A DNA stretch of 64,000 nt, from assembly GCA_964600045.1 (NCBI GenBank), contig CAZRHS010000003.1, positions 1 through 64,000 on the forward strand, in the 5' to 3' direction. This DNA comes from Phil1 sp964600045 (GTDB lineage Bacteria; Bacillota; Clostridia; Christensenellales; CAG-138). The notes under the pieces were generated by a model. It was not told the origin of the DNA and searched no databases. It was given only the letters and a program-made list of their open reading frames with translations. Shown here piece by piece: positions 35,367-43,236 of this stretch. Within the stretch, counting starts at the first letter, position 1; every line of letters starts with the position of its first letter. A program made the translations under genes and the position numbers.

Positions 35367-36193
35367 TGCGATTAAAGAGCAACGTTAAAGCATACTGCAT
35401 TGTTGTGGCCGCACTTGTTATTGCGGCTGTTTTTTGCGCATGCGCGGCTAAAACGGATACGGTATCCTCTCCGTCTCCGTCAGCCTCGGCTGAGCCAACC
35501 TCATCCCCCGCTGTTTCAGCGTCACCGTCCGTTTCTCCATCCGCTTCCGCAACTCCGTCCTCAACCGCCGATGATTCGGCATCACCTACTCCGTATGAGT
35601 TGAACCCTTTGTGGACCTTCTGTAATGAATATTCCGCTGCCGCAGATTCCGTACTTAGCACTATATCGGAGCGATTATCCGCAACGGACAACAGCGAAGC
35701 GCTTGAATTGACTCTTTTAAGCTCATCGCACAGCCGCGCGTTATCCGTGCTGATGCAAAGTATAGGGCGATTGACATACTCTGAAAGCGGCGTTTACTCA
35801 TCAACGCTAAATGGCTCGGAGGCCGGCAGCGGTACAATGAGCGCGACCGAAAGCGGATATATTTTTGAGTTTGATTATGATAACGGCGATGTGCTCAGCG
35901 GATACTTCAGCAAAGATAGCGAATATGTATGGTTTTCAAAGTCTTCCGCTGATTCGGGATCCGATCAGCTGACAGGATGCATAAAGCATGATGAATCAGG
36001 GTGGACATCGTACGCAAGCGAGTATTTATCAGATACGGTGTTTCACGTTGGTACTGACGGAGAAAGCTATTTTGCCGCAGACGATGTTCAGGCCGTATTA
36101 AGCGGCGACAATATCAGCATAGCGGATTACTCCCCCGTTCCCAACGCAACGGCAATGCCGTCTTCTGTCCCTGTTTCCTCGGCAACACCATAA
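35366..36193 (+). CDS. Ser/Pro-rich predicted lipoprotein, unknown function
   Basis: 275 aa. A hydrophobic N-terminus (about 9-26) ends in VFCACAAK, a possible lipoprotein cleavage site. Residues about 30-75 are almost only Ser, Pro, Ala and Thr. A globular part (about 77-250) contains GYIFEFDYDNGDVLSGYFSK-like strands, and the protein ends in another Ser/Pro/Ala stretch. The family is not recognised. TAATG overlap with the amidase and AAGGAG in front show translation coupling, so a cell-surface partner of the amidase is a reasonable inference. Confidence 0.75.
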   Translation: MRLKSNVKAYCIVVAALVIAAVFCACAAKTDTVSSPSPSASAEPTSSPAVSASPSVSPSASATPSSTADDSASPTPYELNPLWTFCNEYSAAADSVLSTISERLSATDNSEALELTLLSSSHSRALSVLMQSIGRLTYSESGVYSSTLNGSEAGSGTMSATESGYIFEFDYDNGDVLSGYFSKDSEYVWFSKSSADSGSDQLTGCIKHDESGWTSYASEYLSDTVFHVGTDGESYFAADDVQAVLSGDNISIADYSPVPNATAMPSSVPVSSATP

Positions 36194-36202
36194 TAAACAA
36201 AA

Positions 36203-36235
36203 AGAGATCGGCGATGAACCGATCTCTCTTTTTAA
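36203..36235. terminator. Bidirectional terminator between the lipoprotein gene and bofA
   Basis: AGAGATCGG / CCGATCTCT stem (9 bp) with T-runs on both strands (CTTTTTAATT plus; CTTTTTGTTT minus). It serves the convergent plus and minus genes. Confidence 0.88.
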
Positions 36236-36241
36236 TTAACT

Positions 36242-36424
36242 TTACAGCAATTGAATCAGCAGCAGTATAACAACACCCGGCACGCCCAGCACGCCCACTA
36301 TAAGCGCTGACAGGAATGTTACAGTAATGCTTATTCCCACAATCGAACCAAAGAAATTGATTACAAGCAGAATCAGCGCGCCTATAATCGCATTCACAAA
36401 AAGCTTCCAGAATACCTTCAGCGA
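36242..36424 (-). CDS. BofA family protein, N-terminus lost in assembly gap
   Basis: The last 60 residues of a BofA-like small membrane protein (family length about 85-90). LWKLL-like VFWKLFVNAIIGALILLVIN and FLSALIVGVLGVPGVVILLL are the family's two diagnostic blocks. In Bacillus BofA restrains SpoIVFB and delays sigma-K activation; homologues also occur in species not known to sporulate. The upstream part falls in the N run, so its start is unknown. The frame is open through the Ns into folT, but that is an artefact. Confidence 0.8.
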   Translation of the reverse strand, partial: SLKVFWKLFVNAIIGALILLVINFFGSIVGISITVTFLSALIVGVLGVPGVVILLLIQLL

Positions 36425-36524
36425 NNNNNNNNNNNNNNNNNNNNNNNNNNNNNNNNNNNNNNNNNNNNNNNNNNNNNNNNNNNNNNNNNNNNNNNNNNNN
36501 NNNNNNNNNNNNNNNNNNNNNNNN
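36425..36524. other. Assembly gap (100 N)
   Basis: Exactly 100 N, the customary placeholder for a gap of unknown size. It should hide the C-terminal roughly 25-35 residues of FolT, the N-terminal roughly 25-30 of the BofA protein and whatever lies between. Confidence 0.98.
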
Positions 36525-36967
36525 GCGAAAACAATCTGCCACGGCGAGCCGTAAAGCCAAATCATGAGTAAAGAATTGCATATAACGCTGCCTGTAATTT
36601 GCCCTACGGCAACGGCAAGCAATATGCGCAGAAAACCGGGCTTATGATTTTTCATAAAGAATAAGCCGGGTATAAACCCGAAAAGCATGCCTACAATTGT
36701 GAACCACGGCATATAAGCACCCTTAGGGAAAATAAGCGCCTGCAGAAGATCGCAAAGCGCGCCCACAATCGCGCCATAGCCCGGACCGTAAAGCACACCG
36801 GCTATTATTACCGGCAGAACGCCAAAGCCTATTTTAAGCGTATAAGACCCAAACGGCATGGCCGGTATGCTGAGCATTCCGCCCAGAACAACACCGAGTG
36901 CCGTAAGCATTGCGCAAACCACCAAGCGCACGACTTTCTGATGACCGGTAAGTTTATTTGCCTGCAT
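36525..36967 (-). CDS. folT: ECF folate transporter S component, C-terminus lost in gap
   Basis: The first 147 residues of a five- to six-helix substrate-binding membrane protein of energy-coupling-factor transporters. The folate-family pattern is visible: LVVCAMLTALGVVLGGMLSI, PFGSYTLKIGFGVLPVIIAG, YGPGYGAIVGALCDLLQALI, FPKGAYMPWFTIVGMLFGF. It would work with the shared EcfT/EcfA module encoded elsewhere. A THF-type riboswitch precedes it, which supports folate as substrate. AGGAGG (36976-36981) is 8 nt before the ATG and can be paired away. Confidence 0.87.
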
Positions 36968-36977
36968 AAAAAACGCC

Positions 36978-37028
36978 TCCTCTTTTTGCGAACATTACCG
37001 CATAGAGGAAGCAGGATTTTCCGGTATG
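36978..37028 (-). promoter_or_regulatory. folT expression platform: anti-Shine-Dalgarno switch
   Basis: In the mRNA, TCCTCT (37009-37004) can pair with AGAGGA (36983-36978) and cover most of the AGGAGG ribosome site. Alternatively CATACCG (37028-37022), just after the aptamer, pairs with CGGTAATG (37000-36993), which lies in the loop of the first hairpin; the two foldings exclude each other. No U-tract follows, so translational control is likely. Confidence 0.6.
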
Positions 37029-37030
37029 CA

Positions 37031-37150
37031 GCAGCGGGATTCGGCCAACGCATCGCAAACGCATCAGCATTTTTCGTCCGGCGGACAACTCCCCGTTCCG
37101 TCGGCACTGGCATCCTTTATGGATTAACGCGCGATAGCCTACTCTGCCCT
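37031..37150 (-). promoter_or_regulatory. Tetrahydrofolate (THF-I-type) riboswitch aptamer
   Basis: The order of conserved pieces fits the THF riboswitch. P1 GCAG (37147-37144) is followed by AGTAG and the P2 arm TATCGC, then GCGTTAA. P3 has CGGAACGGGGAGTTGTCCG, comparable to the family's GUGA-AUGGGAUGUCG-UCAC, then ACGAA. The returning P2 arm GCGATG...GCC leads to GAATCCCG (pseudoknot strand for the GGGGA loop) and P1' CTGC (37034-37031). An extra hairpin ATCC-ATAAA-GGAT is inserted after GCGTTAA. It sits directly before folT. Assigned by eye, not by covariance search. Confidence 0.72.
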
Positions 37151-37173
37151 TTTGTTTATATTGTACAGCAGGT

Positions 37174-37202
37174 ATATTACCATTTTGGGCTTATATTGTC
37201 CA
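37174..37202 (-). promoter_or_regulatory. Predicted sigma-A promoter of folT
   Basis: Minus strand TGGACA (37197-37202), 17-nt spacer, TAATAT (37174-37179), about 20 nt before the riboswitch. Confidence 0.6.
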
Positions 37203-37221
37203 TACGATATATCTAATTTAT

Positions 37222-37250
37222 TTGTTAACGAGGGGTTGTTCTGATATAAT
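37222..37250 (+). promoter_or_regulatory. Predicted sigma-A promoter of glycerate kinase
   Basis: TTGTTA (37222-37227), 17-nt spacer, TATAAT (37245-37250), with the start codon at 37279 preceded by AAGGAG. Together with the folT promoter, riboswitch and SD switch this accounts for the 311-nt divergent region. Confidence 0.75.
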
Positions 37251-37278
37251 AATGGGCAGTTATTAAAGGAGATTTTTT

Positions 37279-38403
37279 ATGTCTAAATATATTCTTGCTC
37301 CTGACTCTTTTAAGGGTACAATGACCTCGCAGGAGATATGCGAAATAATGAAGCGCGCCATAAAAAAGGTTGATAAGGGCGCCAATGTTATATCCGTCCC
37401 TATTGCCGACGGCGGTGAGGGCACCGTAGACGCTTTTCTTTCTGCCCTTGGCGGCAACCGCCGCACGGCAACGGTAACCGGCCCGTACTTTGAGAAAATG
37501 GAATGTTCTTACGGCATTACTCCCGACGGCACGGCCATAATAGAAACCGCGTCCTGCGCCGGCCTTCCGCTTGTATACGGCAACAAGAATCCCGAGATAA
37601 CCACAACTTACGGCATCGGTGAGCTTATGTGCGACGCGGCAAACGCCGGCGCAAAACGAATAATCATAGGGCTTGGCGGCAGCGCCACAAACGACGGCGG
37701 CTGCGGAGCCGCTGCGGCCGCAGGCATAGGATTTTATGATAAAGACGGGCAGCGCTTTACCCCTGTTGGGAAAACACTTAGGGATATTGATAAAATAGAT
37801 TATACAAGCCTTAATCCCGCCCTTAAGCACGTTGAGATTACGGCTATGTGCGACGTGGACAATCCGCTTTTGGGTGAATCCGGCGCGGCAAATGTATTCG
37901 GCCCGCAAAAGGGTGCCAATGCGGCCATGATAGCGCGCCTTGACGCAGGTTTGGAGCATTTGGCGAATGTATCCGGCAAAAGGAATTTGGCCGATGCTTC
38001 CTCATCCGGCGCGGCAGGCGGCATGGGATTCGGCATGATGGCTTTCTTTTCAGGCAAAATACAGATGGGTATAGAGGGCTTATTGGATATTATAGATTTT
38101 GAATCCATGCTTTCCGGCGCGAACCTTGTTCTTACGGGCGAGGGACGGATAGACCCGCAGAGCATGCACGGCAAAACCGTTATAGGCGTTGCAAGACGAG
38201 CGCATAAGTGCGGAGTGCCTGCAATAGCCGTTGTTGGAGATATAGCGGACGGAATTGAACCGGCCTACGACATGGGTTTAACGGCCGTATTCAGCATTAA
38301 CAGAGTAGCTCTGGAAAAGAAGCTCATGCGGCAGCGCGCTAAGAGCGACATGGAGGCAACCGTAGAAAACATAATACGAGCCTTAAAAACCGCCAAAGTT
38401 TAA
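37279..38403 (+). CDS. Glycerate kinase (GckA/GarK family)
   Basis: Phosphorylates glycerate to 2- or 3-phosphoglycerate. 374 aa. Family blocks: ILAPDSFKGTMTSQEICEIM at the start, PIADGGEGTVDAF, IIGLGGSATNDGGCG and VLTGEGRIDPQSMHGKT (seen as LTGEGRIDPQSMHGKT). Single gene with its own promoter and terminator. The 2- versus 3-kinase activity cannot be decided from sequence; most members of this fold are glycerate 2-kinases. Confidence 0.94.
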   Translation: MSKYILAPDSFKGTMTSQEICEIMKRAIKKVDKGANVISVPIADGGEGTVDAFLSALGGNRRTATVTGPYFEKMECSYGITPDGTAIIETASCAGLPLVYGNKNPEITTTYGIGELMCDAANAGAKRIIIGLGGSATNDGGCGAAAAAGIGFYDKDGQRFTPVGKTLRDIDKIDYTSLNPALKHVEITAMCDVDNPLLGESGAANVFGPQKGANAAMIARLDAGLEHLANVSGKRNLADASSSGAAGGMGFGMMAFFSGKIQMGIEGLLDIIDFESMLSGANLVLTGEGRIDPQSMHGKTVIGVARRAHKCGVPAIAVVGDIADGIEPAYDMGLTAVFSINRVALEKKLMRQRAKSDMEATVENIIRALKTAKV

Positions 38404-38412
38404 TATAAAGGA

Positions 38413-38450
38413 AAAGCGCCCGCCGAAACGGACGCTTTAATTTTTTCTTT
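38413..38450. terminator. Convergent terminator between glycerate kinase and rpoZ
   Basis: AAAGCGCCCG / CGGACGCTTT stem with one mismatch, then AATTTTTTCTTTTT on the plus strand. The minus strand also has a short U-tract (TTTTCC). Confidence 0.85.
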
Positions 38451-38645
38451 TTACTGCTCTTCGGGATAGGTTATTTCAAGCTCATCGTTGTTAAGCTCGT
38501 TTACCGCGTACGAAACAGCCTTTTGGTTATTCAGCAGTTCATCCTGCCCAACAAGCTGACGCGCGCGCTTTGCCACTATTGAAACCAGCATATAGCGGCA
38601 GTTTACCTTTTTCTGAAGGTCTATGATAGACGGTTTGTTCATCAT
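38451..38645 (-). CDS. rpoZ: RNA polymerase omega subunit
   Basis: 64 aa. NKPSIIDLQKKVNCRYMLVS and IVAKRARQL are the conserved helix of omega; SYAVNELNNDELEI is the usual downstream part. It assists assembly of the beta' subunit. It follows gmk by 5 nt, the normal Firmicutes order; coaBC and priA, which often follow, are not here. Confidence 0.93.
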   Translation of the reverse strand: MMNKPSIIDLQKKVNCRYMLVSIVAKRARQLVGQDELLNNQKAVSYAVNELNNDELEITYPEEQ

Positions 38646-38650
38646 GGTAT

Positions 38651-39262
38651 TTATTCCTCCTTCAACAGTTCTTCAACCATATCATTTCTTGATGCTTTAA
38701 GCCTTTCGGCCTTAATTATACTGGCTACATCAGCGATTGCCGTATCCAGCGAATCGTTTACGACTATATAGTCATATTCGGTGGCGTGGGATATTTCTTC
38801 CTTGGCCTTGCCAAAGCGTTTTTCAACCGCTTCCGGCGTTTCGGTTCCGCGGCCGACAAGCCTGTTGTGCAGCGTTTGCATGGAAGGCGGCAATATGAAA
38901 ATGCTTACTGCCTCGGGCCTTTGTTTCTTAACATTCCTCGCGCCGTTAACATCTATATCAAGTATAACATCTATACCCTCGGATGTAAGCTTTTCTATAT
39001 AGGCTTTCGGAGTACCGTAGTAATTCATTCCGAACACATCCATGTATTCAAGCAGCTCGTTTCGCTGTATCATTCCTTCGAACTCCTCACGGGTTACGAA
39101 GAAATAGCTTACGCCATGCTCCTCACCGGGACGCGGCGCGCGCGTTGTGGCGGACACGGAAAAACGTATTTTATCATCGGCAAGCAAAAGCGCCTTGCAT
39201 ATTACGCCCTTGCCTACGCCTGACGGCCCTGAAATAACGAACAATTCACCTTTGTTTCTCAT
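38651..39262 (-). CDS. gmk: Guanylate kinase
   Basis: GMP to GDP kinase. 203 aa. P-loop GPSGVGKG near residue 11, the GMP-binding SATTRAPRPGEEHGVSYFFV (SATTRAPRPGE onward) and the lid RGTETPEAVEKR. It lies 14 nt after yicC, with no room for the remA gene found between them in many Firmicutes. Confidence 0.97.
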   Translation of the reverse strand: MRNKGELFVISGPSGVGKGVICKALLLADDKIRFSVSATTRAPRPGEEHGVSYFFVTREEFEGMIQRNELLEYMDVFGMNYYGTPKAYIEKLTSEGIDVILDIDVNGARNVKKQRPEAVSIFILPPSMQTLHNRLVGRGTETPEAVEKRFGKAKEEISHATEYDYIVVNDSLDTAIADVASIIKAERLKASRNDMVEELLKEE

Positions 39263-39276
39263 TTATTCACTCCTGA

Positions 39277-40158
39277 TTACTCTATGTTCTGAACCTGTTC
39301 GCGGATTTTTTCAAGCTCCGCCTTGCCGAGTATAACAAGCTTTGCTATTTCCGCATCGTTTGCCTTTGAACCGATTGTGTTAAACTCACGATTCATCTCC
39401 TGCACCACGAAGTCCAGCCTTCTGCCGGCCGCTTCGCTTTGGTTAAGCAGTTCCGCGGCCTGGGTGGTATGGCTCTTCAGCCTTACCAATTCTTCGTCTA
39501 TGCTGGCCTTATCGGCAAACAGCGCAACCTCTGTCGCAAGCCTTTGCTTATCAACCTCAACGGTGCCGCCAAGCATTGCCTCTATGCGCTCATTAAGCTT
39601 AGTCCTGTATTCCTCAACAACCATGGGCGCTCTGCTCTCTATCTGAGTTCTGAGTTCCTCTACGGTTGCAAGCCTTGCGGTAAGATCGGCGGCAAGCCTC
39701 TCTCCTTCACCGCGCCTTGCGGTAGTAAGCTCCGCTATAGCTTTATTCACCGCCTCAACCGCCAGCGCTTTAACGGCCTCGTCGTCCTCATCCGCCTCAA
39801 CAATATCGGTAACATCCGGCAGTTTAAGAGCGTTTGAAAGGGTCATGTCGTTTTCTTCCCTAAGCTCGGCCGCGGCCGCCTTAACGGACTTAAGGTATGC
39901 CCCGAGAAGTGCCGTGTCTATTCTTACTTCCTTGGCATCGCTTCTCGTATTTCTGTAATTCACATATACGTCAACGTGCCCGCGGGACAAGCCATCATTC
40001 AGCGCCGCGCGCAGCGTATCCTCCGCAAACGATATATGCCTTGGCATACGGAATGAAAGATCCAAATAGCGGTGATTTACGCTTTTAAGCTCCACCGTCA
40101 TCTCTCGTCCGTCCTGCGCGGCCTTGCCGCGGCCAAAGCCCGTCATGCTGCTTACCAT
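39277..40158 (-). CDS. yicC: YicC family endoribonuclease
   Basis: 293 aa. MVSSMTGFGRGKA is the diagnostic start; EVALFADKASIDEELVRLKSH and GRRLDFVVQEMNREFNTIGSKA are the conserved C-terminal (DUF1732) core. YicC proteins are RNases acting on small RNAs and mRNA. First gene of yicC-gmk-rpoZ behind a clear promoter; AAGGAGG 8 nt before the ATG. Confidence 0.95.
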   Translation of the reverse strand: MVSSMTGFGRGKAAQDGREMTVELKSVNHRYLDLSFRMPRHISFAEDTLRAALNDGLSRGHVDVYVNYRNTRSDAKEVRIDTALLGAYLKSVKAAAAELREENDMTLSNALKLPDVTDIVEADEDDEAVKALAVEAVNKAIAELTTARRGEGERLAADLTARLATVEELRTQIESRAPMVVEEYRTKLNERIEAMLGGTVEVDKQRLATEVALFADKASIDEELVRLKSHTTQAAELLNQSEAAGRRLDFVVQEMNREFNTIGSKANDAEIAKLVILGKAELEKIREQVQNIE

Positions 40159-40191
40159 GTAATAAGCCTCCTTGATGCTGTAAACCTAGTT

Positions 40192-40220
40192 ATTATAGCA
40201 TACTGCGCTGCTGTTTTGAA
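40192..40220 (-). promoter_or_regulatory. Predicted sigma-A promoter of yicC-gmk-rpoZ
   Basis: Minus strand TTCAAA (40215-40220), 17-nt spacer, TATAAT (40192-40197), 33 nt before the yicC start. Confidence 0.7.
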
Positions 40221-40255
40221 CCCCATTGTTTGGGTTTACAGCGCCAATATCAGCA

Positions 40256-41227
40256 TTATTTATAGAGTTTATAAAGTTCATCCGCTCCCGGCGGATCTAT
40301 TGTCATGCCATCCGATGTACGCACGCCCTGTCCGCACGCCCTGCCTATCACGGCCGCATGTATCCCCATTTCCATAAGCCCGTTCACAAGTCCTTCCCCG
40401 TCAGGGCAGGCAATAAGCATAGCTCCGCTTGAGAGCAGGCGCATGGGATTCAGTTTTAGCTCATCGCATATTTTTTGCGTAATCGGCTTAACAGGTACCT
40501 TATCCCGATATATTTCTATGCCTACGTTTGATGCTTCGCTCATTTCCCAAGCGGCGCCGAATACTCCCCCTTCGGTAACGTCATGCATGGCATGCGCTCC
40601 GTTCGCGTAAGCAAATAATCCTTCTTTGACCACGCTCACATAGTTTATGTATCCACGCGCTTCTTCGATTTCCTCGGGAGTTACGCTTTTAAGTCTGTTT
40701 GCAAAATCTCCGGCAATTATAGCGGTTCCCTCAAGGCAAGCCCATTTGGAAAGAACAATGCTGTCCCCTTCCTTCATCCCGCCGGGCGTAAGTATACCCC
40801 TCTCTCCCGCTTTCGCCAAAACAGCGGCATTCGTTACCATGCGCGTTACGGCATCGGTAACCTCTGTATGCCCGCCTATTATTTCAACGTTTGCTGCCTT
40901 TGCCGCGGCACTGAGTTCATCCGCAACGGCCGCTATATCATCCTCGGTTGCAGTTGGCGGCACAAGCAGAGTTGTAAGAAGTCCTACCGGTTCAGCTCCT
41001 GCCGCGGCGGCATCATTGCAGCTTACATGCACGGTAAGCGCTCCTATATGCTTACCTGCCGCTGTTATGGGATCGGTTGACAGCACGGCTATCCGGCCGC
41101 CCATGTCAACCGCCGCGCAGTCCACGCCTATTTGCGGAGAGCAGAGAACCTCGCTGCGTATATGGGTAAACTTAGAAAGTATCAATGAATTAAGCTTATC
41201 GTTATCAAGCTTGCCTATCCGCATCAT
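40256..41227 (-). CDS. AIR synthase-related protein (HypE/ThiL/PurM fold)
   Basis: 323 aa. ATP-binding fold shared by PurM, ThiL, SelD and HypE: VDCAAVDMGGRIAVLSTDPI (D-D metal/ATP site), HVSCNDAAAAGAEPVGLLTT, EIIGGHTEVTDAV and MHDVTEGGVFGAAWEM. It lacks the C-terminal PRIC cysteine tail of HypE and no hyp genes are near, so hydrogenase maturation is unlikely. Substrate unknown. It overlaps ligA by 23 nt and is in its operon. Confidence 0.85.
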   Translation of the reverse strand: MMRIGKLDNDKLNSLILSKFTHIRSEVLCSPQIGVDCAAVDMGGRIAVLSTDPITAAGKHIGALTVHVSCNDAAAAGAEPVGLLTTLLVPPTATEDDIAAVADELSAAAKAANVEIIGGHTEVTDAVTRMVTNAAVLAKAGERGILTPGGMKEGDSIVLSKWACLEGTAIIAGDFANRLKSVTPEEIEEARGYINYVSVVKEGLFAYANGAHAMHDVTEGGVFGAAWEMSEASNVGIEIYRDKVPVKPITQKICDELKLNPMRLLSSGAMLIACPDGEGLVNGLMEMGIHAAVIGRACGQGVRTSDGMTIDPPGADELYKLYK

Positions 41228-43211
41228 TTTCTCCTATATAATCAAAAAATTCATTTTCACTCATCACTTTTATGTTTAGCTCGTTCGCCTTGGCAAGCTT
41301 GCTGCCGGCCCCGGGTCCCGCAACGACAAAATCCGTCTTTTTGCTTACGGAGGATGCCGCCCTGCCGCCAAGATCGGCTATGAGCGACTCAATCTCGCTT
41401 CTGCTCATGCGCTCCATGCTGCCGGTAACCACAACCGTTTTGCCGCTGAGCAGTCCCGGAGTTTGTGACACTTCCTCGTTCATCGGCTGAACCCCGTGAG
41501 CAAGAAGACGATCTATCTGCCGGGATATAGATTCATCGCTAAAGAAATCCACAACGTCCTGCGCGACAACATCTCCCACATCCGGAATTTCCGTAAGCTG
41601 CTGCAATGTAGCCTTCCTTACAGCTTCAAGCGTGCCGAATTTTTTTGCTATATCCCTGGCCGTTTTTGAGCCGACATTAGGTATGCCTATTGCGAACAGG
41701 AACGCGCCAAGTGTGGGATGCTTGCTTTTTTCTATGGCCTGCATCAGATTGGCAATCTTTTTATCCTTAAAGCCATACAGTTCTTTATAGTCCTGCTCGG
41801 TTAAGTCATACAAATCCGGTATGCTTTTAAGCCCTTTTTCCTTTACAAGCACCGCCGCGGTTTTTTCGGAAAATGTATCTATATCCATTGCCTCCCGCGA
41901 TGCGTAGTGCGCCAAGCGAGCCGCTATCTGAGGCGGGCATGAAAGCGAATTTGTGCAATACAAATGCACTCCCCTATGCTCCACATGCGCTCCGCAGGCC
42001 GGGCATTTAGTGGGCTTTTCTATCTCTTTTTCGGGCTTATCGTCAGGCACGGCGCCGGTTATTTCCGGAATAACATCGTTGCTGCGCCTTATAAACACTC
42101 TGGAGCCTATGCCTACGCGCTTTCTTATAATATCATCAAAGTTATTCAGCGTTGCGTGGCTTATTGTGGCTCCCGCAAGCTCCACAGGCTCAAGATGGGC
42201 ACGCGGCGTAAGCTTGCCGGTTCTGCCAACCTCCCAGGTAACGTCCTTTAATATTGTGGTTGTTTCCTCCGCCGCGAACTTAAACGCGATAGCCCAACGG
42301 GGGAATCTATCCGTGCTGCCGAGAGCGCGCCTTGTTGCCCCGTCAACTATTTTTACCACCATTCCGTCTATAAGGAAGTCCAGACTGCTTCTGCGCTCTT
42401 CCGCACGCTCTATGCCGGAATACACGTCCTCTATATTGTCATAGAATTCCATGAAGTCGCTTGTGGGCAAGCCGTTTTCCTTAAGGAAATTAATAGTATC
42501 GGCATGCTCACGAAGTTCCTTGCCCTCAATATATCCAACGCTGTAAAGGCATACGTCAAGCCTTCTTTTTGCAGTAACGGCCGGGTCAAGGTTTCTTAAC
42601 GCGCCGGCTGCGGCATTGCGGGCATTTTTCAGCTGCTCCTCGCCGCTTTTATTAAGCTTATCAAGTACGCTAAGGCGCATATAGCACTCGCCCTGGCACT
42701 CCATTTTCCCGGTGAACGGTATGGTAAGCGGAACCGTGCGTATTGTCATGGCCTGCGGCAAAATAGCCTCGCCGGTCACTCCGTTGCCGCGCGTTGCGGC
42801 CTGCACAAGCTTGCCGCCGTCATAGGTAAGGTTTATTGTAAGCCCATCAAACTTATACTCGAGCGCATAGCGGAACTTGGGCAATGGTGTTGCGGGATTA
42901 GCCCGGTTATATTCTTCCCTTAGCTTTTCGGCGCGATTGCTCCACTCTATAAGCCCTTCCTTTGAGCGCACCTTGTCCATGCTCCAAAGCCTGCCAAGAT
43001 GCTTATGCTCATCAAACTGCCCGAGCGGCTTAAAGCCAACGCGCCTGGTTGGTGAATCGTCAAGCGTTACGCCCGTTTCTTTTTCAAGCCTGACAAGCTC
43101 ATCAAAAAGCTCGTCATACTCCTTGTCGCTTACCTTGGGCGCGTCGTAACGATAGTAAGCCTCGGCATATTCATTAAGCAGCGCGACAAGCTGCGCCATA
43201 CGTTCGTTCAT
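41205..43211 (-). CDS. ligA: NAD-dependent DNA ligase LigA
   Basis: 668 aa, complete. Ia domain and adenylation domain with the AMP-accepting lysine K120 in ALEYKFDG (KFDG where KIDG/KVDG is usual); OB fold; zinc finger CPACGAH...YCTNSLSC; helix-hairpin-helix region (IPNVGSKTARDIAKKFG); and a C-terminal BRCT domain (LLSGKTVVVTGSM on). It joins Okazaki fragments and repair nicks. 25 nt after pcrA, the common pcrA-ligA pair. Confidence 0.97.
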   Translation of the reverse strand: MNERMAQLVALLNEYAEAYYRYDAPKVSDKEYDELFDELVRLEKETGVTLDDSPTRRVGFKPLGQFDEHKHLGRLWSMDKVRSKEGLIEWSNRAEKLREEYNRANPATPLPKFRYALEYKFDGLTINLTYDGGKLVQAATRGNGVTGEAILPQAMTIRTVPLTIPFTGKMECQGECYMRLSVLDKLNKSGEEQLKNARNAAAGALRNLDPAVTAKRRLDVCLYSVGYIEGKELREHADTINFLKENGLPTSDFMEFYDNIEDVYSGIERAEERRSSLDFLIDGMVVKIVDGATRRALGSTDRFPRWAIAFKFAAEETTTILKDVTWEVGRTGKLTPRAHLEPVELAGATISHATLNNFDDIIRKRVGIGSRVFIRRSNDVIPEITGAVPDDKPEKEIEKPTKCPACGAHVEHRGVHLYCTNSLSCPPQIAARLAHYASREAMDIDTFSEKTAAVLVKEKGLKSIPDLYDLTEQDYKELYGFKDKKIANLMQAIEKSKHPTLGAFLFAIGIPNVGSKTARDIAKKFGTLEAVRKATLQQLTEIPDVGDVVAQDVVDFFSDESISRQIDRLLAHGVQPMNEEVSQTPGLLSGKTVVVTGSMERMSRSEIESLIADLGGRAASSVSKKTDFVVAGPGAGSKLAKANELNIKVMSENEFFDYIGENDADRQA

Positions 43212-43236
43212 CGCGTAGTGCCCCTTCCTTTATAAC

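Noticed and set aside
36242..36967. A single 241-aa membrane protein spanning the N run
   Set aside because: The two ends belong to different families (ECF S component and BofA); the open frame exists only because N codons contain no stop.
37225..37959. 244-aa minus-strand frame
   Set aside because: Antisense to glycerate kinase and runs into its promoter region.
40210..40240. Terminator after the AIR-synthase-like gene
   Set aside because: Arms CTGT..AAACCC / GGGGTT..ACAG are interrupted and no U-tract follows; the region better serves as the yicC promoter.
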